From the NCBI GenBank assembly GCA_900550145.1, contig URRF01000003.1, forward strand, positions 3,070 through 67,069: 64,000 nucleotides of DNA. Reading direction: 5' to 3'. The first letter of the stretch is position 1, and the number at the start of each line of letters is the position of its first letter. A model generated the notes under the pieces. The model did not search any database. It was not told the DNA's origin and saw only the letters and a list, made by a program, of their open reading frames with translations. The translations under genes and the position numbers were made by a program. Shown here one piece after another: positions 26,299 to 34,126 of this stretch. The DNA comes from an uncultured Mollicutes bacterium. Its GTDB lineage: Bacteria; Bacillota_I; Bacilli_A; RF39; UBA660.

Positions 26299-26508
26299 TT
26301 AAAATTTTACCTTTGCTTTACCAGCACCATTAATTAACTTACGTAAAAAGTATAGTCCTAATGATATTGGTATTAATGTAACAACCAAAGGCATTAAATC
26401 TTTGATAACTGTAAAATATGTTGTGGCACTAATACCACCTTCACCAGTTAATGCAGTTACAACAGCACTCATACCAGTTGCGGCAACAACAGGAGCTTCT
26501 CCACCCAT
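26299..26508 (-). CDS. Candidate inovirus major coat protein
   Basis: 69 residues. The N-terminal half is small-residue-rich and amphipathic (MGGEAPVVAATGMSAVVTA). It is followed by one hydrophobic helix (LMPLVVTLIPISLGLYFL) and a basic tail (RKLINGAGKAKVKF) fit to contact the packaged DNA. There is no cleavable leader. A very strong ribosome binding site (AAAGGAGGAAGG) and a hairpin right after the gene fit a highly expressed coat gene. A perfect 8-bp hairpin (26543-26563) lies in the leader. Confidence 0.75.
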   Translation of the reverse strand: MGGEAPVVAATGMSAVVTALTGEGGISATTYFTVIKDLMPLVVTLIPISLGLYFLRKLINGAGKAKVKF

Positions 26509-26659
26509 ATTGCCTTCCTCCTTTCATTCTTTCATTTATTTATAAACATTATTTAAATGTTTACATCACTTTTTATACTTCTTTAGTAAATATTCCCTCA
26601 CAAACAATAACCACGTTATTTTTAGGAAGTATTTGGTAAAATAGAAAAGAATAAAGATT

Positions 26660-26917
26660 TTAAGCATTTAGTAATATATCTACTATTTTTACTAAACGGT
26701 TCATGAGGGAAAGTTTTTTTATTCTTTGTTTTTCTTTTTCTTCTTCTATTTCCATATATGTTTTTAAACTATAAAATCTCTTTTTATAAATTACTTGTAT
26801 ATTCACTATTTCCCATCCATATCCATTCGTACTTCCTATTTCTTCAAGAATAGGAATATTTTTATATAATCTGTATTTACTTTTATAATCACAAGTTAAA
26901 TATACAACTAAGCACAT
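26660..26917 (-). CDS. Phage protein of unknown function
   Basis: 85 residues: a compact N-terminal domain (MCLVVYLTCDYKSKYRLYK) and a charged helical C-terminus (MEIEEEKEKQRIKKL). It shares one base with the stop of the upstream candidate ssDNA-binding protein gene, so the pair is translationally coupled. In Ff phages a replication accessory protein is near the ssDNA-binding gene, but similarity cannot be claimed. Confidence 0.5.
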   Translation of the reverse strand: MCLVVYLTCDYKSKYRLYKNIPILEEIGSTNGYGWEIVNIQVIYKKRFYSLKTYMEIEEEKEKQRIKKLSLMNRLVKIVDILLNA

Positions 26918-27192
26918 TATAGTGCTATTTTGTCAATTTTCTTGATATATGCACCTAATGAATTGTTTTTACCAGATTTAAGGCCTATAATAGCACTTAC
27001 TTCTTTTCCTACAAAATCTCTTAACTTGTTATATGCTTCGCCACTACACCATGCGTCCAATACTGAATAACCATAAAATTTATCTGTTTGTTGTAATAAT
27101 GTCATATATCCTACTTTTGTTAATACCTCTCCAGTATCTTTCTTTGTTACGTATTGTGCATTTACTATTATTATTTTTAATTCTTGTTCCAT
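26917..27192 (-). CDS. Candidate single-stranded DNA-binding protein (gpV-like)
   Basis: 91 residues, mostly beta, with alternating aromatic and basic residues (VLTKVGYMTLLQQTDKFYGY, then VSAIIGLKSGKNN). Length and predicted OB-like fold match gpV-type proteins that coat progeny ssDNA. It is the first gene of the phage transcript after the operator region, where such genes often lie. Call is by position and shape, not by a diagnostic motif. Confidence 0.55.
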   Translation of the reverse strand: MEQELKIIIVNAQYVTKKDTGEVLTKVGYMTLLQQTDKFYGYSVLDAWCSGEAYNKLRDFVGKEVSAIIGLKSGKNNSLGAYIKKIDKIAL

Positions 27193-27220
27193 TTTTTTCT
27201 TTTCCTTTCTTTTATTTTCA

Positions 27221-27331
27221 ATGACTTCTATGTCATATGATTAAATTATAAAACAATATGACATGCATGTCAATAAGCAAAATGACTTTTATGTCATACA
27301 TTATACAAAAATAAAATGACATAATTGTCAT
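27221..27331. promoter_or_regulatory. Four palindromic operators between repressor and phage operon
   Basis: Four 16-bp sites of the form ATGAC-N6-GTCAT (the second ends CAA) lie at 27221-27236, 27258-27273, 27282-27297 and 27316-27331. They fill the gap between the divergent repressor gene and the ssDNA-binding gene. The likely reader is the adjacent HTH protein, which would control both its own gene and the phage operon. Confidence 0.8.
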
Positions 27332-27342
27332 AGGTGAGGAAT

Positions 27343-27537
27343 ATGATAAAAGAATATAGATTGAAAAGAAATTACACTTTAGAATTACTTGCTGAAAAAT
27401 GTGATATATCATGGAGAAATTTGCAAAGAATCGAAAACGGAAAATTAGAAACGGCAAAATTTGGAACAATAAAAAAAATAATTAAAGAATTAGATATAAA
27501 TGACAAAGATATTATTAAATTAATAAAACAACAATAA
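27343..27537 (+). CDS. Cro/CI-type phage repressor
   Basis: A 64-residue helix-turn-helix protein of the XRE type: MIKEYRLKRNYTLELLAEKC, then DISWRNLQRIENGK for the turn and recognition helix. Start at the ATG after TAGGTGAGG; the open frame extends 3 codons further, into the ribosome binding site. It is the only phage gene on the plus strand and is divergent from the phage operon across four operators, as RstR is in CTX phage. Confidence 0.82.
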   Translation: MIKEYRLKRNYTLELLAEKCDISWRNLQRIENGKLETAKFGTIKKIIKELDINDKDIIKLIKQQ

Positions 27538-27577
27538 TTAATTATTTTAAATTGATCATAATAAAAAAAAATAACAA

Positions 27578-27862
27578 TTAAAATCTGTTATTTTTATTTT
27601 TTTCATAAGATTCAAAACTAACCCAATATTTTAAAAATTCGTTTAAAGTCATATAAGGCATATGAACCTCGGAAAAATCAATATTATTAAAAATTAAAAA
27701 ATCATACATATCTTTAAATGAATAACACTTAAATAAAACTTTATACTTACCTTTCGTCAATTGATAAATATAAGAACCAACATAAGTTAATCTATATTTA
27801 TATTTGTAATTTTTATGTAAATTTTTCTCTCTATAATAATCATAAGTGCTAGTATATTTCAT
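27578..27862 (-). CDS. Hypothetical phage protein downstream of rep in the circular form
   Basis: 94 residues, Tyr/Lys-rich, no membrane helix, no family recognised. AAAGGAGGAAC precedes the ATG. In the integrated form it lies beside the right attachment site. When the ends are joined, it follows rep directly: TAA, then the ribosome binding site, then this ATG. It is thus probably part of the rep transcript of the circular phage. Confidence 0.55.
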   Translation of the reverse strand: MKYTSTYDYYREKNLHKNYKYKYRLTYVGSYIYQLTKGKYKVLFKCYSFKDMYDFLIFNNIDFSEVHMPYMTLNEFLKYWVSFESYEKNKNNRF

Positions 27863-27868
27863 ATTGTT

Positions 27869-27896
27869 CCTCCTTTAATTACATATTATGTTGACT
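27869..27896. repeat. Right dif-like attachment site (attR) of the inovirus
   Basis: The right 17 bases (core and right arm, TACATATTATGTTGACT) are identical to the left site, while the left arm differs (CCTCCTTTAAT against TTTTCGTATAA). Identity on one arm with exchange on the other is what Xer recombination between dif and a phage site leaves. Confidence 0.6.
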
Positions 27897-27958
27897 TCTT
27901 TTGAATTCGAAGAAGTTTACTCTGATATTCTGGTACGCAAACGTAACTAAAGTCCTTT
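27897..27958 (-). pseudogene. Deletion remnant of a second inovirus rep gene
   Basis: Positions 27880-27920 match the 3' part of rep (20836-20876), and 27921-27958 match 21254-21291, with the 377 bp between them missing. The second piece encodes KDFSYVCVPEYQ as in rep; the fusion is out of frame. This is best read as the leftover of a second, tandem phage copy. Confidence 0.8.
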
Positions 27959-28041
27959 GGAAAACTAGGTATTACAATACAAGGTGCTACTACGCTCTTT
28001 TTAGTCAATATGAAGAGGATATTTAAGTTAAAAAATATTAA

Positions 28042-28082
28042 AAAATCAACAAATTAGGAATCAAACCTAATTTGTTGATTTT
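28042..28082. terminator. Strong terminator after ileS
   Basis: A 17-bp perfect stem (28042-28058 with 28066-28082, 7-nt loop). In the minus direction it is followed by a T-rich tract, so it ends the ileS transcript. It also shields ileS from the phage remnant. Confidence 0.85.
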
Positions 28083-28116
28083 ATTTTAACTATTTTTTCA
28101 GCAGTCTCCTATCTCA

Positions 28117-31100
28117 CTAGTTCCTTTTTTCTAATCTTATACCCAATTCTATACCATTAAGATCATAAGTATTTTTATAGTTTTCATCTGATTCGATTAA
28201 ATCTATTGCAAGAGTTTCTTTTTTTATGAAATCTATATAATTAGTAATTGATTTATTAAATTCATCATTATGTGAATAATAGATATTTATATTGTCCATC
28301 ATTTCATAATTATTTGTTTTTCTTATTTGTTGAACTTTACTTATAAATTCTCTTACAATTCCTTCATTTATTAATTCCTCTGTTAGAGTAGTATTTAATA
28401 TAATAAAATTATTTCCTTCGTTGCTAGCATTAAAACCATCTTTCGAGTTAATTCTTATATCTAACATATCATAAGTAATATCTATATCATTACCACCAAT
28501 GTTTAGAGTAATTGTATTGCCTTTTTCTAAAGTGTTTATATTATCTGCTGTAAAATCTTTTAACTTATCTTGAAATTCTTTTATATTTTTACCAAGAATT
28601 GGTCCACATACTTTAAAATTAGGTTTGATTTCGTACGAAATATATTCTTTAAGGTCTTGTGTGAATGTAACATTTTTTACATTTAACTCTTCTTTTATTA
28701 AATCTATTAAGTCATTGATTATAGTTTTATTTTTACCATCAAGGATTATTTCATTAATTGGCTGTCTAACTTTGATTTTTGCTTCTTCTCTGGCATTTCT
28801 ACCTAGCGATATAATATTACGTACTAAATCCATTTTTTCTTCTATTTTTTCGTTAATTTTAGTTTCATCGTATACTGGGAAATCTTGTAAGTGAACTGAT
28901 TCTTTTCCTGTTAGGTTTGTGTAGATTTCTTCTGATACAAAAGGTACAATTGGAGCGATTAATTTACATAATCCTTCTAATACTTCATAAGTAGTATTGT
29001 ATACTGCTTTTTTATTATCGTCTAATTCTGATGCCCAAAATCTTCTTCTTGTTCTTCTTATATACCAGTTTGATAAATCTTCACTTACAAAGTCAGTTAC
29101 TTTTCTTACTACTTTTGTTAAGTCAAATGTATCATAACTTTGAGTACATTCTTTTACTAATTTATTGTATTTAGACAAAATCCATTTATCTATTTCTTCC
29201 CTATTTTCATATGGAACATTGAATTCTTTTGGATCAAGTTCATCAGTGTTTGCATAAAGTGCAAAGAAATTGTATGTATTTCTTAAAGTGTTGAAGAATT
29301 TTGAATATACTTCTTTTAATCCTTCAATATCAAACTTAATTGGTGTCCATACAGGTGAAACGTATGGCATATACCATCTAACTGTATCTGCACCATATTC
29401 TTCTATTATTTCGAAAGGATTAATTGCATTTCCCCTACTCTTATGCATTTTTTGACCATATTTATCAAGTAATAGATCGTTAACTAAAACATTTTTAAAT
29501 GGACTTTTACCTGTTACAAATGTTGAGATTATAAGTAGTACATAAAACCATCCTCTTGTTTGATCTATTCCTTCAGATATAAAATCTGCTGGAAATTGTT
29601 CATTCCATAATTCTTTATTTTCGAAAGGATAATGGTACTGTGCAAATGGCATAGATCCGGAATCAAACCAACAATCAATTACTTCTTTGATTCTAGTCAT
29701 GATTTTATTACATTTTGGACATTTGATATGAATGTCATCTACATATGGTCTATGAAGTTCAATAGTTTCATCTATTTTTTCTATTGATTTTTCTATTAGT
29801 TCATTTCTTGAACCAATCATTTCCATATGCCCACAATCACATTTCCATAATGGGATTGGAGTTCCCCAATATCTATTTCTGGATATTGCCCAATCATTCA
29901 TATTTGAAAGCCAATTTCCAAATCTTTTTTCACCAACATATGATGGATACCAGTTAATTTTATTATTATTTTCTATAACTTTATCTTTAAATTCTGTTGT
30001 TTTTATATATAAGCTTGGTTTTGAATAATATAAAAGTGGAGTATTACATCTCCAACAGTGTGGATAGTTGTGATTCATCTTTTCTTTTTTGAATAGTTTG
30101 TCATTTTCTTTTAAGTATTTAATTATTGTTATTTCTAATTCTGGATCCATTACAAATATATTTATCCAAGGTCCTTCTAAGTATTTTCCATCTTCTCCTA
30201 CTGGATTTATTACTGGTAAATCATATTTTTTACCTACTTCATAATCATCTTGTCCAAATGCTGGTGCTATATGAACAAGTCCAGTTCCATCCTCCATTGT
30301 TACGTAATCATCACAAACAACAAAGAATGCCTTTTTTGATACATTTATAAATGGTAGCAATTGTTCATATTCTGTATATTCTAAATCTTTACCTTTGAAT
30401 GTATCAATAATGTCATAATCATTTCCTAAAACTTTTTCAGCAAGTTTTTTTGCTACTATAAATGTATATCCTTTTGAATTTACTTTAATATATTCTTCAT
30501 TAGGATTAACACATACTGCAACATTTGCTATTAAAGTCCATGGTGTTGTAGTCCAAACTAAAAGATATGTATTTTCATTTTTTAATTTAAATGGTACTGT
30601 AACGGTATTTACTGAAATATCCTTATATCCTTGTGCGACTTCATGTGATGCAAGTCCAGTACCACATCTAGGACAATATGGCAATATTTTATAGCCTTCA
30701 TAAATAAGACCTGCGTCAAAGAATTTTTTTAAAATCCACCATTCTGTTTCAATATAGTTATTGTCATATGTTACATAAGGATGTTCTAAATCAATGAATT
30801 GTCCCATTTCTTCAGTTAATTTTTTAAATGCCTCCTCGTTTTCCCAAACACTTTCTTTGCATTTTTTATTAAATTGTTCTATTCCATACTTTTCTATATC
30901 TGCTTTTGAAGTAAAGCCAAGTGCTTTTTCTACACCAAGTTCAACAGGTAATCCATGTGTATCCCAACCAACTTTTCTTAATACTTTATACCCCTTCATT
31001 GTTTTGTATTTGCAAAAAGAATCTTTAAGTAGCTTTGCTAGCATATGATGTACACCAGGCATACCATTTGCGGTAGCAGGACCATCATAGAATACAAAGT

Positions 31101-31221
31101 TTTCATTGTTTTTTCTGTTTTCAATTGTTTTATTAAAGATATCGTTTTTCTTCCAACTATCTAATATTCTTTTTTCTACCACATTTACTTTTTCTTTTGA
31201 AAGTTCATTAAATTTTTTCAT
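28117..31221 (-). CDS. ileS: Isoleucyl-tRNA synthetase (type 2, IleRS2-like)
   Basis: Charges tRNA-Ile. The start is the ATG of MKKFNELSKEKVNVVEKRI after AGGAGGA; the open frame upstream runs into the T-box leader. Length 1034 residues. The class I HIGH region is PATANGMPGVHHMLAKLLKD, where HIGH is replaced by a GVHH form; the second signature is GQKMHKSRGNA (KMSKS as KMHKS). The editing domain (TTPWTLIANVAVCVN) and the C-terminal anticodon-binding part are present. Type 2 enzymes are often mupirocin-resistant; that is a family tendency, not something seen here. Confidence 0.95.
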   Translation of the reverse strand: MKKFNELSKEKVNVVEKRILDSWKKNDIFNKTIENRKNNENFVFYDGPATANGMPGVHHMLAKLLKDSFCKYKTMKGYKVLRKVGWDTHGLPVELGVEKALGFTSKADIEKYGIEQFNKKCKESVWENEEAFKKLTEEMGQFIDLEHPYVTYDNNYIETEWWILKKFFDAGLIYEGYKILPYCPRCGTGLASHEVAQGYKDISVNTVTVPFKLKNENTYLLVWTTTPWTLIANVAVCVNPNEEYIKVNSKGYTFIVAKKLAEKVLGNDYDIIDTFKGKDLEYTEYEQLLPFINVSKKAFFVVCDDYVTMEDGTGLVHIAPAFGQDDYEVGKKYDLPVINPVGEDGKYLEGPWINIFVMDPELEITIIKYLKENDKLFKKEKMNHNYPHCWRCNTPLLYYSKPSLYIKTTEFKDKVIENNNKINWYPSYVGEKRFGNWLSNMNDWAISRNRYWGTPIPLWKCDCGHMEMIGSRNELIEKSIEKIDETIELHRPYVDDIHIKCPKCNKIMTRIKEVIDCWFDSGSMPFAQYHYPFENKELWNEQFPADFISEGIDQTRGWFYVLLIISTFVTGKSPFKNVLVNDLLLDKYGQKMHKSRGNAINPFEIIEEYGADTVRWYMPYVSPVWTPIKFDIEGLKEVYSKFFNTLRNTYNFFALYANTDELDPKEFNVPYENREEIDKWILSKYNKLVKECTQSYDTFDLTKVVRKVTDFVSEDLSNWYIRRTRRRFWASELDDNKKAVYNTTYEVLEGLCKLIAPIVPFVSEEIYTNLTGKESVHLQDFPVYDETKINEKIEEKMDLVRNIISLGRNAREEAKIKVRQPINEIILDGKNKTIINDLIDLIKEELNVKNVTFTQDLKEYISYEIKPNFKVCGPILGKNIKEFQDKLKDFTADNINTLEKGNTITLNIGGNDIDITYDMLDIRINSKDGFNASNEGNNFIILNTTLTEELINEGIVREFISKVQQIRKTNNYEMMDNINIYYSHNDEFNKSITNYIDFIKKETLAIDLIESDENYKNTYDLNGIELGIRLEKRN

Positions 31222-31237
31222 AAAAATCCTCCTTAAA

Positions 31238-31440
31238 ATAAAAAATCTATAATCTAAGGGTTCAGAAGAACGGTACCACCTTAGTTCATAGATTCTATGC
31301 ACTTATCAATATAACGGTTTTATCCGGTCTTTCTTTATCAGAAAGAATTATCAAGAGTGATACATATATTACTACTTACTTATTTTCACCAACCATAAGT
31401 TCTCTTTAAAGATCATAATATAACATCTCTATCATTTAAT
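31238..31440 (-). promoter_or_regulatory. T-box leader of ileS
   Basis: Upstream of ileS the minus strand contains AAGGTGGTACCG, the T-box sequence that binds the uncharged tRNA acceptor end. It is followed by a terminator whose stem pairs AATCTAT...ACTAAGG with CCTTAG...ATAGATT and ends in a T run just before the ribosome binding site. Further upstream GGTTGGTGAAAA and AGAGAA resemble conserved stem I elements. A possible isoleucine specifier is ATC in GTATCACTC. Uncharged tRNA-Ile would stabilise the antiterminator and turn on ileS. Confidence 0.88.
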
Positions 31441-31887
31441 CTACAATATATCGTCTATTTTATCTACAATTTCTAGTTGCTCATTTAACATTGATTTAAC
31501 TTTACTTTTAAATAAACTAATGTTGTTTTTTAACATTTGAGTTTCATGTTCAGTTTTTTCTGCTCTAATTAATGCATCACTAATAATTCTATTTGCATTT
31601 CTCTTTGCTTCACTTATTATAGCATTTCCTTCAGATTTTGCAACCTTTTTTATGTATTCTCCATTTTGTTCAGCATTTAATAGTGAGGTATGTAGTTGAT
31701 TTTCCATATTTTGATATCTTAGAATGGCATCTTCTAATTCGCGAATTTTTTTCTCTTTGATTACTATATCATTCTTTATTTTCTTTTCTTCTGTTATAAT
31801 TAATTCTACTTTAGTTATAACGTCATCTATAAATGCATTAACTTCATCTATGTTATAACCATTTATACTCCTTTTAAACTTTTCCAT
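31441..31887 (-). CDS. divIVA: DivIVA domain protein
   Basis: DivIVA marks negatively curved membrane at poles and septa. The 148-residue protein starts MEKFKRSINGYNIDEVNAF, with the conserved membrane-binding N-terminus, followed by a long coiled coil to about residue 145. The ATG at 31887 follows GAGGTGAATGGT; an in-frame GTG inside that site is less likely. In Bacillus it lies between sepF/ylmH and ileS; the same order (sepF, divIVA, ileS) is seen here. Confidence 0.9.
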   Translation of the reverse strand: MEKFKRSINGYNIDEVNAFIDDVITKVELIITEEKKIKNDIVIKEKKIRELEDAILRYQNMENQLHTSLLNAEQNGEYIKKVAKSEGNAIISEAKRNANRIISDALIRAEKTEHETQMLKNNISLFKSKVKSMLNEQLEIVDKIDDIL

Positions 31888-31950
31888 ACCATTCACCTCA
31901 AATATAATTTACTTAAACACTTGATACATTATTCCTTCAAATATTAAAAA

Positions 31951-32361
31951 TTAAAAATCAATATCTATATCGCTATTATCATGTATTTTATCGTTTTTTG
32001 CTTCATTATCGTTTGATATTTTACCTTGAACATTTATATTTTTTGGTGTACATAAGAATATTCCTCCACCAATCTTTTGTAAATCTCCACCTATAGCATA
32101 AATTGTTCCACTTAGAAAATCAACAATTCTTTTGGCTTGATCTGCTGTAACTCTTTTTAAATTAACTACAACAGTGTGTCTATTTTTTAAATGATCTGCT
32201 ATTTGCTGTGATTCAGAATAAGCTCTCGGTTCTAGAAGTATTAATTTGCTACCTTCATTGTTAGTACCCTTTAATGCTTCATCAGTGCTTAATGTATAAT
32301 ATTCATCATCAGATGTAATTTCGTCTTCAGATTTAAAAAAACTTTTTAATTTAAGTCCCAT
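31951..32361 (-). CDS. sepF: Cell division protein SepF
   Basis: SepF bundles FtsZ and anchors it to the membrane. 136 residues: an N-terminal amphipathic helix ([14 protein letters not shown]), a flexible acidic linker, and the SepF core ([39 protein letters not shown] and [17 protein letters not shown]). The C-terminal tail is longer and more acidic than usual. Start at ATG 32361 after TTAGGAGATGATAAAG. Confidence 0.93.
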   Translation of the reverse strand: MGLKLKSFFKSEDEITSDDEYYTLSTDEALKGTNNEGSKLILLEPRAYSESQQIADHLKNRHTVVVNLKRVTADQAKRIVDFLSGTIYAIGGDLQKIGGGIFLCTPKNINVQGKISNDNEAKNDKIHDNSDIDIDF

Positions 32362-32470
32362 CTTTATCATCTCCTAATATAATATATAATAACATATTTG
32401 TATTAAATATTAAACTGTTTTAGGAAAAAATAATGAAGAAATTTAGTTATTTGATTTAATACTCATGATT

Positions 32471-32800
32471 TTATTTTGATTCAATAACTTTTTCAAGAAA
32501 AATTTTTTCTTCAAAGCCACCACGCTTTTTACTCTTTTCATCCGCAATTGTTAAAACATCATTTAAATCTCTTTTTTCTAATTTTGCTAATGCTTTTATT
32601 ACTTCTAACATATCTGCTAACTCTTCTATTCGATCATTACCATTAGATTCAATTACTTCCTTATATTCTTCGTATAGTTTGTTTTCTAATTCTTTTTTAT
32701 ATTCTATTTCATTTAATGTCTTTATAATGGGTGTTTCACCTTTTTCTTTTATTATGTTAGGTATCTTATCTCTTACTAATTTATTATATATTCTTTCCAT
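32471..32800 (-). CDS. MazG-like nucleotide pyrophosphohydrolase
   Basis: 109 residues beginning IYNKLVRDKIPNIIKEKGE, the typical opening of the small phosphoribosyl-ATP pyrophosphohydrolase-like family. EEYKEVIES and DRIEELADMLEVIKAL supply the acidic helices that bind Mg2+ and the nucleotide triphosphate. Probable house-cleaning enzyme for non-canonical NTPs. It lies 12 bp from the HIT gene and is likely in the same transcript. Confidence 0.85.
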   Translation of the reverse strand: MERIYNKLVRDKIPNIIKEKGETPIIKTLNEIEYKKELENKLYEEYKEVIESNGNDRIEELADMLEVIKALAKLEKRDLNDVLTIADEKSKKRGGFEEKIFLEKVIESK

Positions 32801-32812
32801 TTTTAATTCTCC

Positions 32813-33190
32813 TTAATAATTTTTTTTATTCGGTATTACTCCTCTAACACCACCACATGGATCATCAACATCACCTTTATATCTAGGAATTAAATGCATA
32901 TGTATATGCATAACACTTTGTCCTGCTGACTTACCGCAATTTAATCCAACATTATATCCATCAGGATTACATTTTTTATCTATATATTTTTTGCACTTAT
33001 TTAATAATTCAATTATTGCAATTTGCTCTTCATCAGTTATATCAAAAAAGGTTTCAGCATGTCTTTTTGTAATAATTAGTGTATGTCCTTTACTAACTGG
33101 AAATTCATCGAGATACGCAATAGCCAAGTCGTTTTCAAATAATGGTTTTCTATTTGGTATAAATTGTTCGCAAAAAACACATTCTTTCAT
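32813..33190 (-). CDS. HIT-family nucleotide hydrolase
   Basis: 125 residues with the histidine triad HIHMHLIPR (about residues 95-103). The N-terminal CVFCEQ lacks the second zinc pair of the longer HIT proteins. Likely cleaves dinucleotide polyphosphates or AMP conjugates. Strong ribosome binding site (TAGGAGGTAATC). Confidence 0.92.
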   Translation of the reverse strand: MKECVFCEQFIPNRKPLFENDLAIAYLDEFPVSKGHTLIITKRHAETFFDITDEEQIAIIELLNKCKKYIDKKCNPDGYNVGLNCGKSAGQSVMHIHMHLIPRYKGDVDDPCGGVRGVIPNKKNY

Positions 33191-33238
33191 AATGATTACC
33201 TCCTATTATAATCATTATAGCATAATTAACACCGCTTT

Positions 33239-34126
33239 TTAATCATCTAACTTAAATTTAATATCATATTTTAATAAATCATTAATAATTGATTGTAAAT
33301 CTTCTTCACCGCTATTAACTTCAGGTACAAAATATCTAACAATATTGTCATCAAAAATATCAATTACAGAATTTATAAATTCATCTTTCAATAAGTCATT
33401 GTTACTAAAAAATGTATTTAAATCCCCAGTATGTGAAGTCCATCTTCCTGTTTGACTTTTTTTCTTACCCCAAAGATGAAAGCCACCAATATATGAAATA
33501 TATTCCTTGATATTATTATTAAAATTAATTATTTTTTTTAATTTAATATCGTCCATTTTTATAGCTTCAGCACTAAAAACTTGTGGATAATCAAGAACTA
33601 GTTTTAAATTTAAATTTCTCTTTTGTAATTCTTCTAAAAATTGAATTATTGACTTGCCATTTGAAATTATAAATTTTCCCCATCTATAAAATGTTCCACA
33701 TCTATTCTCAATAAAAATTTTTACATTCGGGAATTTTTTCAATATAATTTTCTCAAACTCTCCATATATATCAAAAAAATCCGAAAAAGTATTACAATAA
33801 TCATTAAAAGGCGGATGAATTTCTATTATCTCTGGAGATAAATTATTACCTATTAATTCAATTATAAAATTTGCAAACTCCTTTGCCCATTCTTTATTTT
33901 TCCATAATTGAGGTACGTTATCTCTTTCTGATGATTTTAATTCAGGATATTTATTAATTAATTGATTATCTAATTTTCTTTTCATATGAGAATATTCAGT
34001 ATGTAATGAGTATTTTCGTTGCGGATTAATTGAATCTTTATCAAAATTTCCTGCTATTTCATCTATGTTACTAATAACACCTGCTGGATATTTTTTAGAA
34101 TGATATGTTATCGGTATTAAATTCAT
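33239..34126 (-). CDS. TIM-barrel protein, endonuclease IV / sugar-isomerase-like, unknown role
   Basis: 295 residues. Barrel strand ends carry acidic and histidine residues typical of metal-binding AP-endonuclease-2-like barrels: IIEIHPPFNDYC, IFIENRCG, LKLVLDYPQVF, YIGGFHLWGKKK and YFVPEVNSGEED. It is not nfo, which is at 9.4 kb. The start ATG follows AAGGAGGACAAA and overlaps the stop of the 143-residue gene (ATGA). The pair therefore forms one unit. Role unknown; a UV-damage-endonuclease-like or sugar-phosphate activity are both possible. Confidence 0.6.
   Translation of the reverse strand: MNLIPITYHSKKYPAGVISNIDEIAGNFDKDSINPQRKYSLHTEYSHMKRKLDNQLINKYPELKSSERDNVPQLWKNKEWAKEFANFIIELIGNNLSPEIIEIHPPFNDYCNTFSDFFDIYGEFEKIILKKFPNVKIFIENRCGTFYRWGKFIISNGKSIIQFLEELQKRNLNLKLVLDYPQVFSAEAIKMDDIKLKKIINFNNNIKEYISYIGGFHLWGKKKSQTGRWTSHTGDLNTFFSNNDLLKDEFINSVIDIFDDNIVRYFVPEVNSGEEDLQSIINDLLKYDIKFKLDD

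Larger units (their letters stand above)
20836..27880. mobile_element. Integrated filamentous phage (inovirus), about 7.04 kb, flanked by dif-like sites
   Basis: Gene content in phage order on the minus strand: candidate ssDNA-binding protein, small protein, candidate major coat protein, a string of small membrane proteins, a large secreted C-terminally anchored protein, another membrane protein, a structured intergenic region, a Zot-like ATPase, a small coiled-coil protein, and a HUH replication initiator. A divergent repressor faces four operators at the right. This is the arrangement of inoviruses. There is no integrase, capsid, terminase or holin. A 19-bp sequence inside a dif-like 28-mer is repeated at both ends. 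A partial second rep copy lies just beyond the right end. Boundaries are inferred from the repeat. Confidence 0.85.

Noticed and set aside
26451..26639. Plus-strand Gln-rich open frame
   Set aside because: Antisense to the candidate major coat gene and low in complexity; no start signal.
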